The position numbers were made by a program, and so were the translations under genes. From NCBI RefSeq assembly GCF_003290085.1, contig NZ_QMKJ01000004.1:1-64000 (forward strand): a stretch of DNA of 64,000 nucleotides. Direction: 5' to 3'. Below, piece after piece: positions 21,651-30,695 of the stretch (positions are counted from its first letter, which is position 1; every line of letters starts with the position of its first letter). A model generated the notes under the pieces. The model searched no databases. It was not told where the DNA came from and saw only the letters and a program-made list of their open reading frames with translations. The DNA is from Aliidiomarina sp. B3213 (lineage in GTDB: Bacteria; Pseudomonadota; Gammaproteobacteria; Enterobacterales; Alteromonadaceae).

Positions 21651-21669
21651 CTATAAAAGCTGGCATTAT
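21641..21669 (-). terminator. Hairpin after flrC, possible terminator
   Basis: A 9-bp perfect inverted repeat (21661-21669 with 21641-21649, 11-nt loop) follows the flrC stop by 6 bases. Its T-tail is weak (TTTC), so termination may be leaky. The downstream arm contains the -24 element of the fliE promoter. Confidence 0.45.
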
Positions 21670-21675
21670 CAGGGG

Positions 21676-23058
21676 TTACGGAAGGGCTATACCTTGGTCT
21701 CTCATTCTGGCTAACTTGTACCTGAGCGTACGTGGGCTAATGCCTAAAACTTCCGCAACAGCTTTTCTTTTACCGTTGAATTTATGCAACGTATCCAGAA
21801 TTATTTGCTGCTCTTGCTGTTTCAGCTCATTGCCTAATCGCTCTGCTGGCTGACTCGCAGAATTCACCGTCTCAGGAATAACCTGTTCAGGCATAATTTC
21901 CGGCCCCCGGCTTGCGTCAATAGCGTGAAAGCGCTCGTCCAGCATAATATCAGCATCGTCTATTTTGCCGTCTAAGTGCATGATCAAGGCGCGTTGGATA
22001 ACATTTTCTAACTCGCGCACATTACCTGGCCAACGATAGCTAGACAGTTTCTTTTGCGCATTCAGAGTAAGTGCAGGCATGTCTACGCCGGTTCTTTCAC
22101 AATGGCGTTCAAGTAAATGCTGTGCCAAAGGAAGAATATCGCCAGGGCGATCACACAAAGGCTTCCAGCCTAGTGGGAACACATTTAAGCGGTAATATAA
22201 GTCTTCTCGGAATTGTCCGCTCTCCACGGCTTCACGTAAATCACGGTTACTGGTTGCGACAATACGAACGTCCAGTTGAATTTCTTTTCGAGACCCTAAA
22301 CGCTCTACTTTGCGTTCTTGTAACACACGAAGTAATTTGGCCTGTAGACCTAAATCCATTTCAGTGATTTCATCGAGCAGCAATGTGCCTCCATTCGCTT
22401 GCTCGAACTTACCTACACAGCTTTGAACCGCGCCAGTAAACGCGCCTTTTTCATAACCGAATAATGTTGCTTCCAACATATTTTCTGGAATCGCCGCACA
22501 ATTAATGGCTACAAACGGACCATCTTTGCGGTTTGAAGCATTGTGAATAAACTGCGCTAATACTTCTTTACCTGAACCACTTGGCCCAGTCACCATTACC
22601 GTAGCTTCCGCTTGAGCAACCCGTTGTGCAAGTCGAAGCAACTCTTCACTGGACTGGTCACCCACCACAGGTCGGGTAATCAACGAAGGCTTTTTCGGAG
22701 CATAACGTTCAATCAACTCCAATAGTTGTTCGGTCGCAAACGGCTTACTCAAATAGTCAACCGCGCCAATTCTCATTGCTTTAACCGCGTCATCCACTTG
22801 CGCATAGGCAGTCATCATAATGACGGGAATTTCATAGCCCTGCCGTTGAATACTAGTGAGTAGTTGAATACCACTAATTCCACCAAGCTGAACGTCACTG
22901 AGTATCAGCCCAGGAATTTGCTCTTTAATAAGAATTAATGCCTGCTCTGCACTTGAAGCTGTACGCACATTGTAGCCATTTAACTCTAATGTATCGGTCA
23001 GTGCTTCGCGGAGCGAGCGATCGTCTTCAACCAATAATATATTTTTATTGTGATTCAT
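21676..23058 (-). CDS. flrC: Sigma-54-dependent flagellar response regulator FlrC (FleR)
   Basis: A 460-residue NtrC-type activator: receiver domain (Asp55 in LILSDVQLGG), AAA+ domain with GPSGSGKE and the sigma-54 contact loop GAFTGA, and a C-terminal Fis-type helix-turn-helix. In Vibrio, phosphorylated FlrC activates the middle flagellar operons. The frame is open upstream, but ATG 23058 has a perfect AAGGAGG five bases away. It overlaps the end of flrB by 14 bp. The kinase partner is the preceding gene. Confidence 0.93.
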   Translation of the reverse strand: MNHNKNILLVEDDRSLREALTDTLELNGYNVRTASSAEQALILIKEQIPGLILSDVQLGGISGIQLLTSIQRQGYEIPVIMMTAYAQVDDAVKAMRIGAVDYLSKPFATEQLLELIERYAPKKPSLITRPVVGDQSSEELLRLAQRVAQAEATVMVTGPSGSGKEVLAQFIHNASNRKDGPFVAINCAAIPENMLEATLFGYEKGAFTGAVQSCVGKFEQANGGTLLLDEITEMDLGLQAKLLRVLQERKVERLGSRKEIQLDVRIVATSNRDLREAVESGQFREDLYYRLNVFPLGWKPLCDRPGDILPLAQHLLERHCERTGVDMPALTLNAQKKLSSYRWPGNVRELENVIQRALIMHLDGKIDDADIMLDERFHAIDASRGPEIMPEQVIPETVNSASQPAERLGNELKQQEQQIILDTLHKFNGKRKAVAEVLGISPRTLRYKLARMRDQGIALP

Positions 23059-24106
23059 TTGCGCCTCCTTGAGGCAAACACAACTCAAACCGTGTTCCCT
23101 TGCCTTCTTCGCTGTGAACATCTACGGAACCTTGATGAGCATTCATTACCGTTTTAACCACGGCAAGCCCAAGACCAGTTCCATGCTGCTTGTTGGTAAA
23201 AAATGGAGTAAAAATATCGTGCAGAACATTTTGTGGAATTCCGCAGCCTTGATCAGAAATCGTCAACTTAACGTCGGTTTGGCTTGCACTGCACTGAACG
23301 GTAACTTCTCCTTCTACAGAAGAAGCTTGTATTGCATTCACAATCAAGTTTTGCAGCGCGCCGGCTAATGCATTTTCATTACCGATAACAAAAACGTCTT
23401 GCTGGGGCTGCTCAATCACTAACTTCACATGGTGCTGCTCGGCAACACCCTCTGTTTGCCCATGTACAACATCTAACAGGTGGCGAATAGAGAGACGTTT
23501 AACCGGTTGTTGCTCACCACTTTTGGCGTACAACAGCATGTCGTTTAATTGGCTCTCTAGATCCAGCAACCTGTCATTCAGCTTGCCAGCAAATTTCTTG
23601 CGCTGATCAGCGCCTAACTCTTCGCGCTGCAAGCCTTCGGCATATAGCATTGCGGCTGAAAGCGGCGTACGGATTTGATGCGCCAAAGAAGCAACCATTT
23701 TTCCCATGGCTGTAAGCCTTTGCAGATGGCTGATTCTCGAAAGCAACGCTCGCGTTTCGGAAAGGTCGGTTAGAACAATAAGCTGACCTGGTTCGGGGCT
23801 TAAAGAGGAAATATCAAGTCGTACCCGACGCCCAGAATATAAAGACACCTCATGGCCATCGTCCGCTTGTGGGCGAAAAGCTCGATCGATCACGTCTCGC
23901 CAGCGCGTACCTAATAAAGGGTCGCCTAGTAGTCGTGTAGCTTCGTCATTTACCTCTCGCACAATCCCTCTAGCGTCAAGCAACACAACGCCATTAGGCA
24001 TAGCATGTACTAAGCTTTTCACTCGAGCAGCAGCAGAGGTTCGGTTACGCCCTTTCACCGGCTGTGGGATAGACTCAACTGACGAGGTCGACATTGTAGG
24101 TGCCAT
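23045..24106 (-). CDS. flrB: Flagellar sensor histidine kinase FlrB (FleS)
   Basis: A 353-residue soluble kinase with a PAS-like domain (about 45-110), a HisKA domain with the phosphorylated His in SLAHQIRTPLS and an ATPase domain with GCGIP and GTGLGLAVVKTV. No membrane helix is visible, as in FlrB/FleS. The ATG at 24106 is chosen because GGAG stands eight bases upstream; the frame extends to 24148 without support. A sigma-54 promoter precedes it, which fits activation by FlrA. Confidence 0.92.
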   Translation of the reverse strand: MAPTMSTSSVESIPQPVKGRNRTSAAARVKSLVHAMPNGVVLLDARGIVREVNDEATRLLGDPLLGTRWRDVIDRAFRPQADDGHEVSLYSGRRVRLDISSLSPEPGQLIVLTDLSETRALLSRISHLQRLTAMGKMVASLAHQIRTPLSAAMLYAEGLQREELGADQRKKFAGKLNDRLLDLESQLNDMLLYAKSGEQQPVKRLSIRHLLDVVHGQTEGVAEQHHVKLVIEQPQQDVFVIGNENALAGALQNLIVNAIQASSVEGEVTVQCSASQTDVKLTISDQGCGIPQNVLHDIFTPFFTNKQHGTGLGLAVVKTVMNAHQGSVDVHSEEGKGTRFELCLPQGGANESQ

Positions 24107-24139
24107 AATTCCGTCTCCAATAAAACTTGGACAGAACCA

Positions 24140-24156
24140 TGCAACCAATATGCCAA
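24140..24156 (-). promoter_or_regulatory. Sigma-54 promoter of flrBC
   Basis: The minus strand reads TTGGCATATTGGTTGCA, a close match to the -24/-12 consensus with GG-N10-GC spacing. It lies 34 bp upstream of the chosen flrB start, between flrA and flrB. Confidence 0.8.
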
Positions 24157-24193
24157 TAAATCATGAAAGGTTTTTGCTTTATTTTTTAAGACG

Positions 24194-25663
24194 TTAGTCT
24201 TCTTTGGCGAGTTGGTACTTTTTCATTTTTTCGACCAGAGTTGTTCTACGCATGCCTAGCCTTTCCGCTGCGCGCGCTACAACCCAGTCTTGTTGTTCTA
24301 ACGCTTGACGAATCAGATCAACTTCTAAGTCACCTAGTAGGGTTTTCAAGTCTACGCCTTCCTCAGGTAAACGCGCCGGCACTAACCCAGAACCTTCTGG
24401 GTAAAGCACGTCATCGAGTACGGCTTCATCTTCCGCGAACATTGCGTTTAATGCATCGCGTTCTTGCATCTCGTCTGGGTATGAAGGTTTATAGGGTTCT
24501 GCTGTAGCATCTCGGTATTTCCCCGGCAAATCGGCTACGTCAACAACACGCCCTGCGTGAGTTATGCATAACCGTTCAATAAGGTTCGCAAGCTCCCGAA
24601 CATTCCCCGACCAACGATGTGTCGTTAGTGAGCCAAGCGCATTGTCAGTAAATCGAAGCTCTATGCCTTCGCGCTCTTTTTGACGACTTGCTAGTTCTTG
24701 AACCAACAGAGGAATATCGTCGTCTCGCTCGCGTAGCGCAGGCATTTCAATCGGGAATACGTTTAATCGGTAATACAAGTCTTCGCGGAACTTGCCTTCC
24801 TTAATCAACTCTTCCAAATGCTGGTGCGTTGCGGCCACAACCCGAACGTCGGCTCGCAATGTCTTATTACCACCAACTCTTTCGAATTCTCTTTCTTGCA
24901 ATACACGTAACAACTTCACTTGCATTGGCATGGGCATATCGCCAATTTCGTCCAGAAACAGTGTTCCGCCTTCAGCGAGCTCGAAGCGCCCTTTTCGTGT
25001 ACCAATAGCACCGGTAAACGCGCCTTTTTCGTGGCCAAATAGTTCACTCTCTAAAAGGTCAGGTGGAATAGCCCCACAATTCACCGGAACGAAAGGCCCC
25101 TTGCTTCGAAGTGAAGTGTCATGAACGCCTTTCGCAACCACTTCTTTACCCGTTCCCGACTCACCTAGAATCAATACGTTGGCATTAGAAGGTGCAACTT
25201 GTGCAATTTGGGTACGCACTTCTTGCATAGCTTCGCTTTTGCCCACCAAAGACTGGGCGAGTAAAGATACACGTTGAGAATAACTAACGTCTTCATGGTC
25301 AGGCTTTTGTCGGTGATATTCCTGCGCGTAATGCAGCAGTCGAATCACTTCACCATACGAAGGTTGCTCGCTTAACTGCCCTAAGCAATTCACCGGAGCT
25401 AGCGTTTCTTGGGTTACATCGGAAGTAGCAATAAAAGGAATACTGGGGTTGTTGAGTAAAAACTGAGCATCAATTTTTGCAGAGTCTATAACCACAATCA
25501 CTGGCGACTGGGGTGAGCTTTTCAAAAGCCTTTGGCCTTCAGCGAAGTCGACAGCCATAGCTTTCTCACCAACGAACATAAAAATAGTTCGCAGCTCACG
25601 CAAGCGGCTTTCGTCTTCTGAAATAATGATTACCGATGTATTCTGCAAGTCAGTCAATTCCAA
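24194..25663 (-). CDS. flrA: Master flagellar activator FlrA (FleQ family)
   Basis: A 489-residue sigma-54 activator at the top of the flagellar cascade. The N-terminal FleQ-type receiver-like domain lacks a recognisable phosphorylation site, as is normal for the family. The AAA+ domain has GESGTGKE and GAFTGA; a Fis-type helix-turn-helix ends the protein ([14 protein letters not shown]). FleQ/FlrA homologues bind c-di-GMP, of interest given the two c-di-GMP genes near 60 kb. The start is a TTG with GAGG five bases upstream. No sigma-54 site precedes it, consistent with a class I gene. Confidence 0.93.
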   Translation of the reverse strand: MELTDLQNTSVIIISEDESRLRELRTIFMFVGEKAMAVDFAEGQRLLKSSPQSPVIVVIDSAKIDAQFLLNNPSIPFIATSDVTQETLAPVNCLGQLSEQPSYGEVIRLLHYAQEYHRQKPDHEDVSYSQRVSLLAQSLVGKSEAMQEVRTQIAQVAPSNANVLILGESGTGKEVVAKGVHDTSLRSKGPFVPVNCGAIPPDLLESELFGHEKGAFTGAIGTRKGRFELAEGGTLFLDEIGDMPMPMQVKLLRVLQEREFERVGGNKTLRADVRVVAATHQHLEELIKEGKFREDLYYRLNVFPIEMPALRERDDDIPLLVQELASRQKEREGIELRFTDNALGSLTTHRWSGNVRELANLIERLCITHAGRVVDVADLPGKYRDATAEPYKPSYPDEMQERDALNAMFAEDEAVLDDVLYPEGSGLVPARLPEEGVDLKTLLGDLEVDLIRQALEQQDWVVARAAERLGMRRTTLVEKMKKYQLAKED

Positions 25664-25705
25664 TCCAACCTCATCTTTTGGAATTTATATACTTTCTTAT
25701 TCAGC

Positions 25706-26230
25706 TTAATCTAATTTGAATCGTTGTGAACCACTTTGCAAGTAATATCCTGCATCTTCACCTTTATTGGCAGGCTGCACATGGTCACTCCACTGATAAT
25801 AAACATTTCGGTGCACGCGAGCCAGAAGATTATCTCTTAACTTGACCGCAGGCAGCTCTTTGTCAATCACAATAGGATGCTCTTCGCCAATAATATACCT
25901 TTCTTCTATATTGGTTTCGACCAGCATATGCATTAATTGTGAGTCTTGTTCTTGGTGCCACTTCCACGAGGTCACTAGAAAGGGAAGGTCTTCCACGGTA
26001 ATGCCGACCTTCTCTGCTGGTGTAACGAGGTAGTATTTGTCATCTTGCAGTGTAATCACACTCGCGAAAAGCTTAATTAAAGCTAGGCGATTGATTTTGC
26101 TGCCCTCGTGCCACCAACTGCCGTCAGACTTAATAACTAAGTCCATTTCTCCGCAATATGGAGGGTTCCACAACTCTGTCGGCGCACGGTTTTGGCGCTC
26201 CAGTTGGTTCTGCAGTGATTGCAGATCCAT
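25706..26230 (-). CDS. DUF1285 domain protein
   Basis: A 174-residue soluble protein of the DUF1285 family, recognised by the N-terminal segment NPPYCGEMDLVIKSDGSWWHEG and the following LVTPAEKVGITVEDLPF. The family has a known fold but no established function. It lies 4 bp downstream of the LuxR-type regulator and 42 bp upstream of flrA on the same strand, so it may be co-transcribed with both. A role in flagellar control is not shown. Confidence 0.8.
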   Translation of the reverse strand: MDLQSLQNQLERQNRAPTELWNPPYCGEMDLVIKSDGSWWHEGSKINRLALIKLFASVITLQDDKYYLVTPAEKVGITVEDLPFLVTSWKWHQEQDSQLMHMLVETNIEERYIIGEEHPIVIDKELPAVKLRDNLLARVHRNVYYQWSDHVQPANKGEDAGYYLQSGSQRFKLD

Positions 26231-26234
26231 AAAA

Positions 26235-26855
26235 CTATCCCACTACTTTGTTTTGTCTTAGCAAATACCAAAGTGTAGCTTCTGTCCGGTTCGAAACCTT
26301 AATCGCTTTAAAGATTGACGATAAATGAACGCGAATCGTGCCTTCGGTGATGCCAAGGATATTGGCAATTTCCTTATTTGAAAGTCCTTGCGCCAGCAAC
26401 TGCATAATTTCTTGCTGACGAGGTGACAAACGGCGCTCGGGGTCGTAACGAGAACTATCATCACGACTACTCGAGTCAGGAATATAATTTCTGCCCTGTA
26501 GCAAGCCATGCACAGCTAATTTTACTTCTTCGGCGGAAGTGTCTTTTCGCAAATAACTAGACGCGCCTTGCGACAAACATTGGCGTATATCACTTTGATG
26601 CTGGCGCCATGTAAACAAAACGATGTTAGCGTCTGGAACCAACTCCAAAAGCCTTGGAACTACGGCTTTGTGGTCAATATCAGGCATGTCTAGCTCGGTA
26701 AATATTAGGTCATAAGTTTCCCCACTAGTCAGGTAGCTTTCGGCTACTTGAAAGTCAGTCGCTTCATAAATAGCAACATTGGACGTGTAACCAGTAAGCA
26801 GATAAATTAACCCTGAACGAGTGAAGAACTGTGGATCTATGATCAATATTTTCAT
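26235..26855 (-). CDS. LuxR/NarL-type response regulator with an atypical receiver
   Basis: A 206-residue protein with a receiver domain (1-115) and a LuxR-type helix-turn-helix (about 140-200, LSPRQQEIMQLLAQGLSNKEIANILGI begins it). The usual phosphorylated Asp is replaced by Glu54 (LIFTELDMPD), and the acidic pocket has one Asp (IIDPQ) where two are normal. The conserved Lys (YLRKD) remains. It may act without phosphorylation. The frame extends to a GTG at 26891, but the methionine starting MKILIIDP fits the receiver fold. It is the first gene of a possible regulator-DUF1285-flrA unit. Confidence 0.85.
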   Translation of the reverse strand: MKILIIDPQFFTRSGLIYLLTGYTSNVAIYEATDFQVAESYLTSGETYDLIFTELDMPDIDHKAVVPRLLELVPDANIVLFTWRQHQSDIRQCLSQGASSYLRKDTSAEEVKLAVHGLLQGRNYIPDSSSRDDSSRYDPERRLSPRQQEIMQLLAQGLSNKEIANILGITEGTIRVHLSSIFKAIKVSNRTEATLWYLLRQNKVVG

Positions 26856-26873
26856 GCGATTCAATATCTCGTA

Positions 26874-26891
26874 GTGAGCAAATTCGCTCAC
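26874..26891. repeat. Inverted repeat between the LuxR-type regulator and the propeller lipoprotein gene
   Basis: Six-base arms GTGAGC and GCTCAC are separated by 6 nt. A second dyad, ATGCTT-N6-AAGCAT, lies at 26941-26958. Both are in the divergent 173-bp spacer at 26856-27028 and are candidate operators; no firm promoter was identified there. Confidence 0.35.
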
Positions 26892-27028
26892 CTATTGTTT
26901 AGCGTTAGCGCAATTGCGAAAAGTACTTTTTATTTTCATTATGCTTTATATTAAGCATTGTATTTAAAGGTATACTTTAACAAATATATTAGTCAAATGT
27001 TACCTTTCTTGAGGGTGGTTTATACGAT

Positions 27029-28036
27029 TTGCTTAAATTAATAGACTTCCGTTATGCCCTTCTGGCTTTTGCCATATTTCTGACCGCATGTAGTCAGGCG
27101 CCAAAAGATGTTGAGTTTATCGACCTGAACTTAGACAGAATCAATGCTGCACAGTTTAACCAAACAGGTGATTTGGCGGTGTCGGTTGGACGTGACATAG
27201 GCGTCTATAGTTTTGCCGGTCAGTTGCAGAACTTATTGAACTTACCCGAACCTGACGGAGTGTGGTTTGTTGAATGGGCGAACGACAATACACTTTGGAT
27301 TCACGACCGCCAGCAAATTATCGTCTGGCGACCGCAGCAAGAACAAACTCAGTCCCTTACTTTAGATATTTCAGGCCCAATCCGCACACTAAGCGCAGCA
27401 GGCTCTTATGGCTTAGTTGCTCTGGAAAACAACAATGTATACTGGTTTAACACAGATGCCAGTCAACCCAATGGGTTAACGCAGTCCAAACTGTTTACGA
27501 CAGCCAACCACCAAGCTATGCAACTCGAAGTGATGCTGCACGATGACCAAGTTAGTTTTTTCGCACTATTAAGAAATGGGTATCTGATACGAGGCAACCC
27601 TAATTCATCAGAATTAGAAACATCCGTACTGCCTCAGTCGCCTATTGCTCTGATGTTTGGCGGCCCCAATAGCAATAGCATTTATGCTCTTTTAGGTAGT
27701 TCAAACAATCCGCTAGCTACTCAGAACACCATTCAGGTACTCAATGTAAATACGCGGCAAAGATTCCCAAGTGTAAGTGTAGAGTCCGGCGTTTCAGTGG
27801 CACGATATACTTCCTATGGCGTTGTTGTGGGCGGAGGTAACAACCAGTGGCATGCTTGGGGTTCAGTTAACCAAGCTTGGCAACATGGTTACGCGCAAAA
27901 ACATTCTAATCCTTTGCATCGAACTGACATTATTGATGTATTTGAGTACGCAAACCATATAGGATTATTAACATCAGATGGCGTTATCCAAAAATGGCCA
28001 ACTTCATACTTCTTTGAGGAAACTGAGCAGGAATAA
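27029..28036 (+). CDS. Lipoprotein with predicted beta-propeller fold
   Basis: A 335-residue protein with a lipoprotein signal (LTAC, Cys21, then Ser) and a body of repeated four-strand units with WD-like phrases such as GVWFVEWANDNTLWIHDRQQIIVWRP. This suggests a seven-bladed propeller anchored in the outer membrane. It starts at TTG with GAGGGTGG upstream. No catalytic residues are evident, so a scaffold or binding role is likely. Three bases separate it from the amidohydrolase gene, so the two are co-expressed. Not assigned to a named family. Confidence 0.7.
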   Translation: MLKLIDFRYALLAFAIFLTACSQAPKDVEFIDLNLDRINAAQFNQTGDLAVSVGRDIGVYSFAGQLQNLLNLPEPDGVWFVEWANDNTLWIHDRQQIIVWRPQQEQTQSLTLDISGPIRTLSAAGSYGLVALENNNVYWFNTDASQPNGLTQSKLFTTANHQAMQLEVMLHDDQVSFFALLRNGYLIRGNPNSSELETSVLPQSPIALMFGGPNSNSIYALLGSSNNPLATQNTIQVLNVNTRQRFPSVSVESGVSVARYTSYGVVVGGGNNQWHAWGSVNQAWQHGYAQKHSNPLHRTDIIDVFEYANHIGLLTSDGVIQKWPTSYFFEETEQE

Positions 28037-28039
28037 GCA

Positions 28040-29725
28040 ATGAGACCTTTAAGTGTAATCATAACCTTTGTCGGATTTCTATTCGCAGCCACTTCATTCA
28101 GTAGCACCGCCGAAACGGTAACCTATTACAACATGAACGGTTATAGCTTTACGCAGGGCATTGGGGAAGAAGCTCAACTAACACGCTTTACCACTATGGT
28201 AGTCACCGACGGCAGAATTGTAGCGACTGGCGACCATGGCTTAAGACAGCTTGTCGAAGCAAACCGAGAAATAGATTTTCATGGCAAAACTGTTTTACCT
28301 GGCATCATTGACGCGCATGGACACATTCAAGGACTCGGCCAAAACCTCAATGAGGTAGATTTGCGAGGTATTAACAGTAAAGCCTCTTCGGTTGCTCAGG
28401 TCGCAAACTATGCCGACCAAAACCTCGACCTGGACTGGATTATCGGTAGAGGCTGGAACCAAGTGCTTTGGCCAGAGAACGCTTTTCCCAATCGCCAAGA
28501 CATAGACAACGTGATTAGCGACCGTCCTGTGTGGTTAACTCGCATTGACGGGCACGCAGGATGGGCGAATTCAGCCGCACTAGAACTAGCTGGCATCACG
28601 GCAGAAACTCAATCGCCAGACGGTGGCGAGATTGTAAAAGACGAAAACGGCAACCCTACCGGCATTCTTATCGACACCGCCATGGAACTGCTCACTCAGC
28701 ACATCCCAGGAGCATCTGAACAAAGTATTCGTAGTAATTATCACGCGGCTTTCGACCAGCTTTTATCGTTAGGAATCACTCAGGTTCATGACGCAGGAGC
28801 CGACGCCCGTCACTTGAATATTTACCAGCAACTGCTAAGTGAAGGAGCATTACCTATTCGAGTTCACGCTATGATTGCAGGCAATAGTCCTAACCTCGAA
28901 GCGTTACTCGAGCAAGGTACCTCAAGAGACGAATTCGACCGTTTGCAAATTAACAGTGTAAAACTCTACGGAGACGGAGCATTAGGCAGCCGAGGAGCGG
29001 CACTTATTCATCCGTATAGTGACGACCCTGACAATTCAGGCCTACTTGTCACGCCAGAAGAGCGGGTTTACCAGCTATTCAGCACGATTCACAATGCAGG
29101 CTTTCAAGTGAACTATCATGCCATTGGTGACTATTCAAATCGTTTAGCACTCGACACATTTGCTCAGCTTGAGCAGGAACATGAAGCACCGCTTGCAGAA
29201 ATGCGTCACCGTATTGAGCATGCTCAAATCGTGCAAGTAGAAGACATTCCTCGATTCAAAACACTGGGTATTATTCCTTCCATGCAACCCACCCATGCCA
29301 CCAGCGACATGAACATGGCTGAGGACAGAGTAGGCACCGAGCGTATAGCAGGAGCTTATGCATGGCGCACATTTTTAGATCAAGGTTCTATTATTGCTGC
29401 AGGTTCTGACTTTCCAGTTGAGCTTGCGAATCCTTTTTACGGCATTCATGCAGCAGTAACTCGGCAAGATCGAGATAACCAACCGGTAGAAGGTTGGCAC
29501 CCGGAGCAGCGTATGAGCGTTGAAGAAGCGATTCGCTCATTTACCATAGACGCTGCTTTTGCGGGACATTTCGATGACGATACAGGTTCACTAGAACCAG
29601 GAAAATGGGCTGACTTCATTGTCATTAATAAAGACCCTTTTACCATTGCGCCTGAACACCTTTGGAAAATTGATGTGCTTGCCACGTATGTTGCTGGTGA
29701 ACGTCAATACAAGAAGCAGCATTAG
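28040..29725 (+). CDS. Secreted amidohydrolase of the YtcJ type
   Basis: A 561-residue metal-dependent hydrolase with a cleavable signal peptide (ending near SSTAETV). Metal-site motifs of the amidohydrolase superfamily are in order: DAHGHIQ, KLYGDGALGSRG, the His in YHAIGD, HRIEHAQ, and the Asp in AAGSDFPVE. The C-terminus has the usual GSLEPGKWADFIVI. The substrate is unknown for most YtcJ proteins (amides, N-substituted amino acids). The signal peptide places it in the periplasm, beside the propeller lipoprotein encoded just upstream. Confidence 0.87.
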   Translation: MRPLSVIITFVGFLFAATSFSSTAETVTYYNMNGYSFTQGIGEEAQLTRFTTMVVTDGRIVATGDHGLRQLVEANREIDFHGKTVLPGIIDAHGHIQGLGQNLNEVDLRGINSKASSVAQVANYADQNLDLDWIIGRGWNQVLWPENAFPNRQDIDNVISDRPVWLTRIDGHAGWANSAALELAGITAETQSPDGGEIVKDENGNPTGILIDTAMELLTQHIPGASEQSIRSNYHAAFDQLLSLGITQVHDAGADARHLNIYQQLLSEGALPIRVHAMIAGNSPNLEALLEQGTSRDEFDRLQINSVKLYGDGALGSRGAALIHPYSDDPDNSGLLVTPEERVYQLFSTIHNAGFQVNYHAIGDYSNRLALDTFAQLEQEHEAPLAEMRHRIEHAQIVQVEDIPRFKTLGIIPSMQPTHATSDMNMAEDRVGTERIAGAYAWRTFLDQGSIIAAGSDFPVELANPFYGIHAAVTRQDRDNQPVEGWHPEQRMSVEEAIRSFTIDAAFAGHFDDDTGSLEPGKWADFIVINKDPFTIAPEHLWKIDVLATYVAGERQYKKQH

Positions 29726-29745
29726 AACTAAGACAAGGACTTAGC

Positions 29746-30693
29746 ATGACCGACTCATTTATGTTTGCTGACGAGCCCGAGCAAGTTGAGAGCGTTGGAG
29801 ACATCGAACCATTTCATATCTTAATCGTGGATGACGACGAAGAAATACATGTCATTACAAAAATGGCTTTAAGTGAGTTTAAACTCGATGATCGCCCCTT
29901 ATCTTTTACATCGGTATACTCTGGCAAAGAAGCAAGAGCATTACTTGAGTCACGAAACGACTTTGCATTAATGCTACTCGACGTAGTCATGGAAGACGAC
30001 CATGCAGGCTTGGATCTTGTGAAGTGGACACGCGAAGTTCTCAAAAACAGTATGATTCGTATTGTGCTTCGCACCGGGCAACCAGGCCAAGCGCCGGAAG
30101 AAGAAGTCATCTCAAAATACGAAATAGACGACTATAAAGAGAAAACAGAGCTTACTTATCGGAAACTGATGACCTTGATGTATTCAAGCTTGCGTGCATT
30201 TCGAGATCTACAAGCTATCGAGAAGTATAAGCAAGGTTTAGAACGCATTATTGAGGCTTCAGCAGAAATATTCAGTGCCAAGTCGATGAGCCAGTTAAGT
30301 CAAGGCATTCTGGAGCAACTTGTAGCCCTACTCACACGCTCTTATTCTGCCGCGTATTACCGAGTCGACGGCTTTACCGCGAGTGGTGACGAACAACACC
30401 CTATGCATATCATTGCCGCTACTGGCGATTTCAAGAATGAAATTGGGCAGTCTGTTAACCATTCACTCGACCGAGAAATCATTACTAAACTTATCAATGA
30501 CAAAGCAACTGTAAGCTTCGAGGTTGTTGGAAATACTTACTATGGCGTTTACAAAACGTCTTCTAAACATTTCTATCTGCTTTATATTCGCGGCATTAAC
30601 GACCTAAACGAAACCGACAGAAAGCTGCTGAATATGTTTATGAATAATACCGCCATTGCCTTTGAGCATGCAGAAGTAGTAAAGGACAACTAA
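29746..30693 (+). CDS. Response regulator with REC and DUF3369 domains, no HD-GYP
   Basis: A 315-residue protein: receiver domain (about 22-150) with acidic pocket VDDDE and phosphorylation site Asp79 (LLDVVMED), then DUF3369 (about 165-312), a GAF-like sensor. In many bacteria this pair is followed by an HD-GYP c-di-GMP phosphodiesterase domain; here the protein simply stops, so it must signal by binding. The ATG has AAGGA six bases upstream. It lies 20 bp after the amidohydrolase and its 3' end carries the ribosome-binding site of pdxH. Confidence 0.85.
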   Translation: MTDSFMFADEPEQVESVGDIEPFHILIVDDDEEIHVITKMALSEFKLDDRPLSFTSVYSGKEARALLESRNDFALMLLDVVMEDDHAGLDLVKWTREVLKNSMIRIVLRTGQPGQAPEEEVISKYEIDDYKEKTELTYRKLMTLMYSSLRAFRDLQAIEKYKQGLERIIEASAEIFSAKSMSQLSQGILEQLVALLTRSYSAAYYRVDGFTASGDEQHPMHIIAATGDFKNEIGQSVNHSLDREIITKLINDKATVSFEVVGNTYYGVYKTSSKHFYLLYIRGINDLNETDRKLLNMFMNNTAIAFEHAEVVKDN

Positions 30694-30695
30694 CC

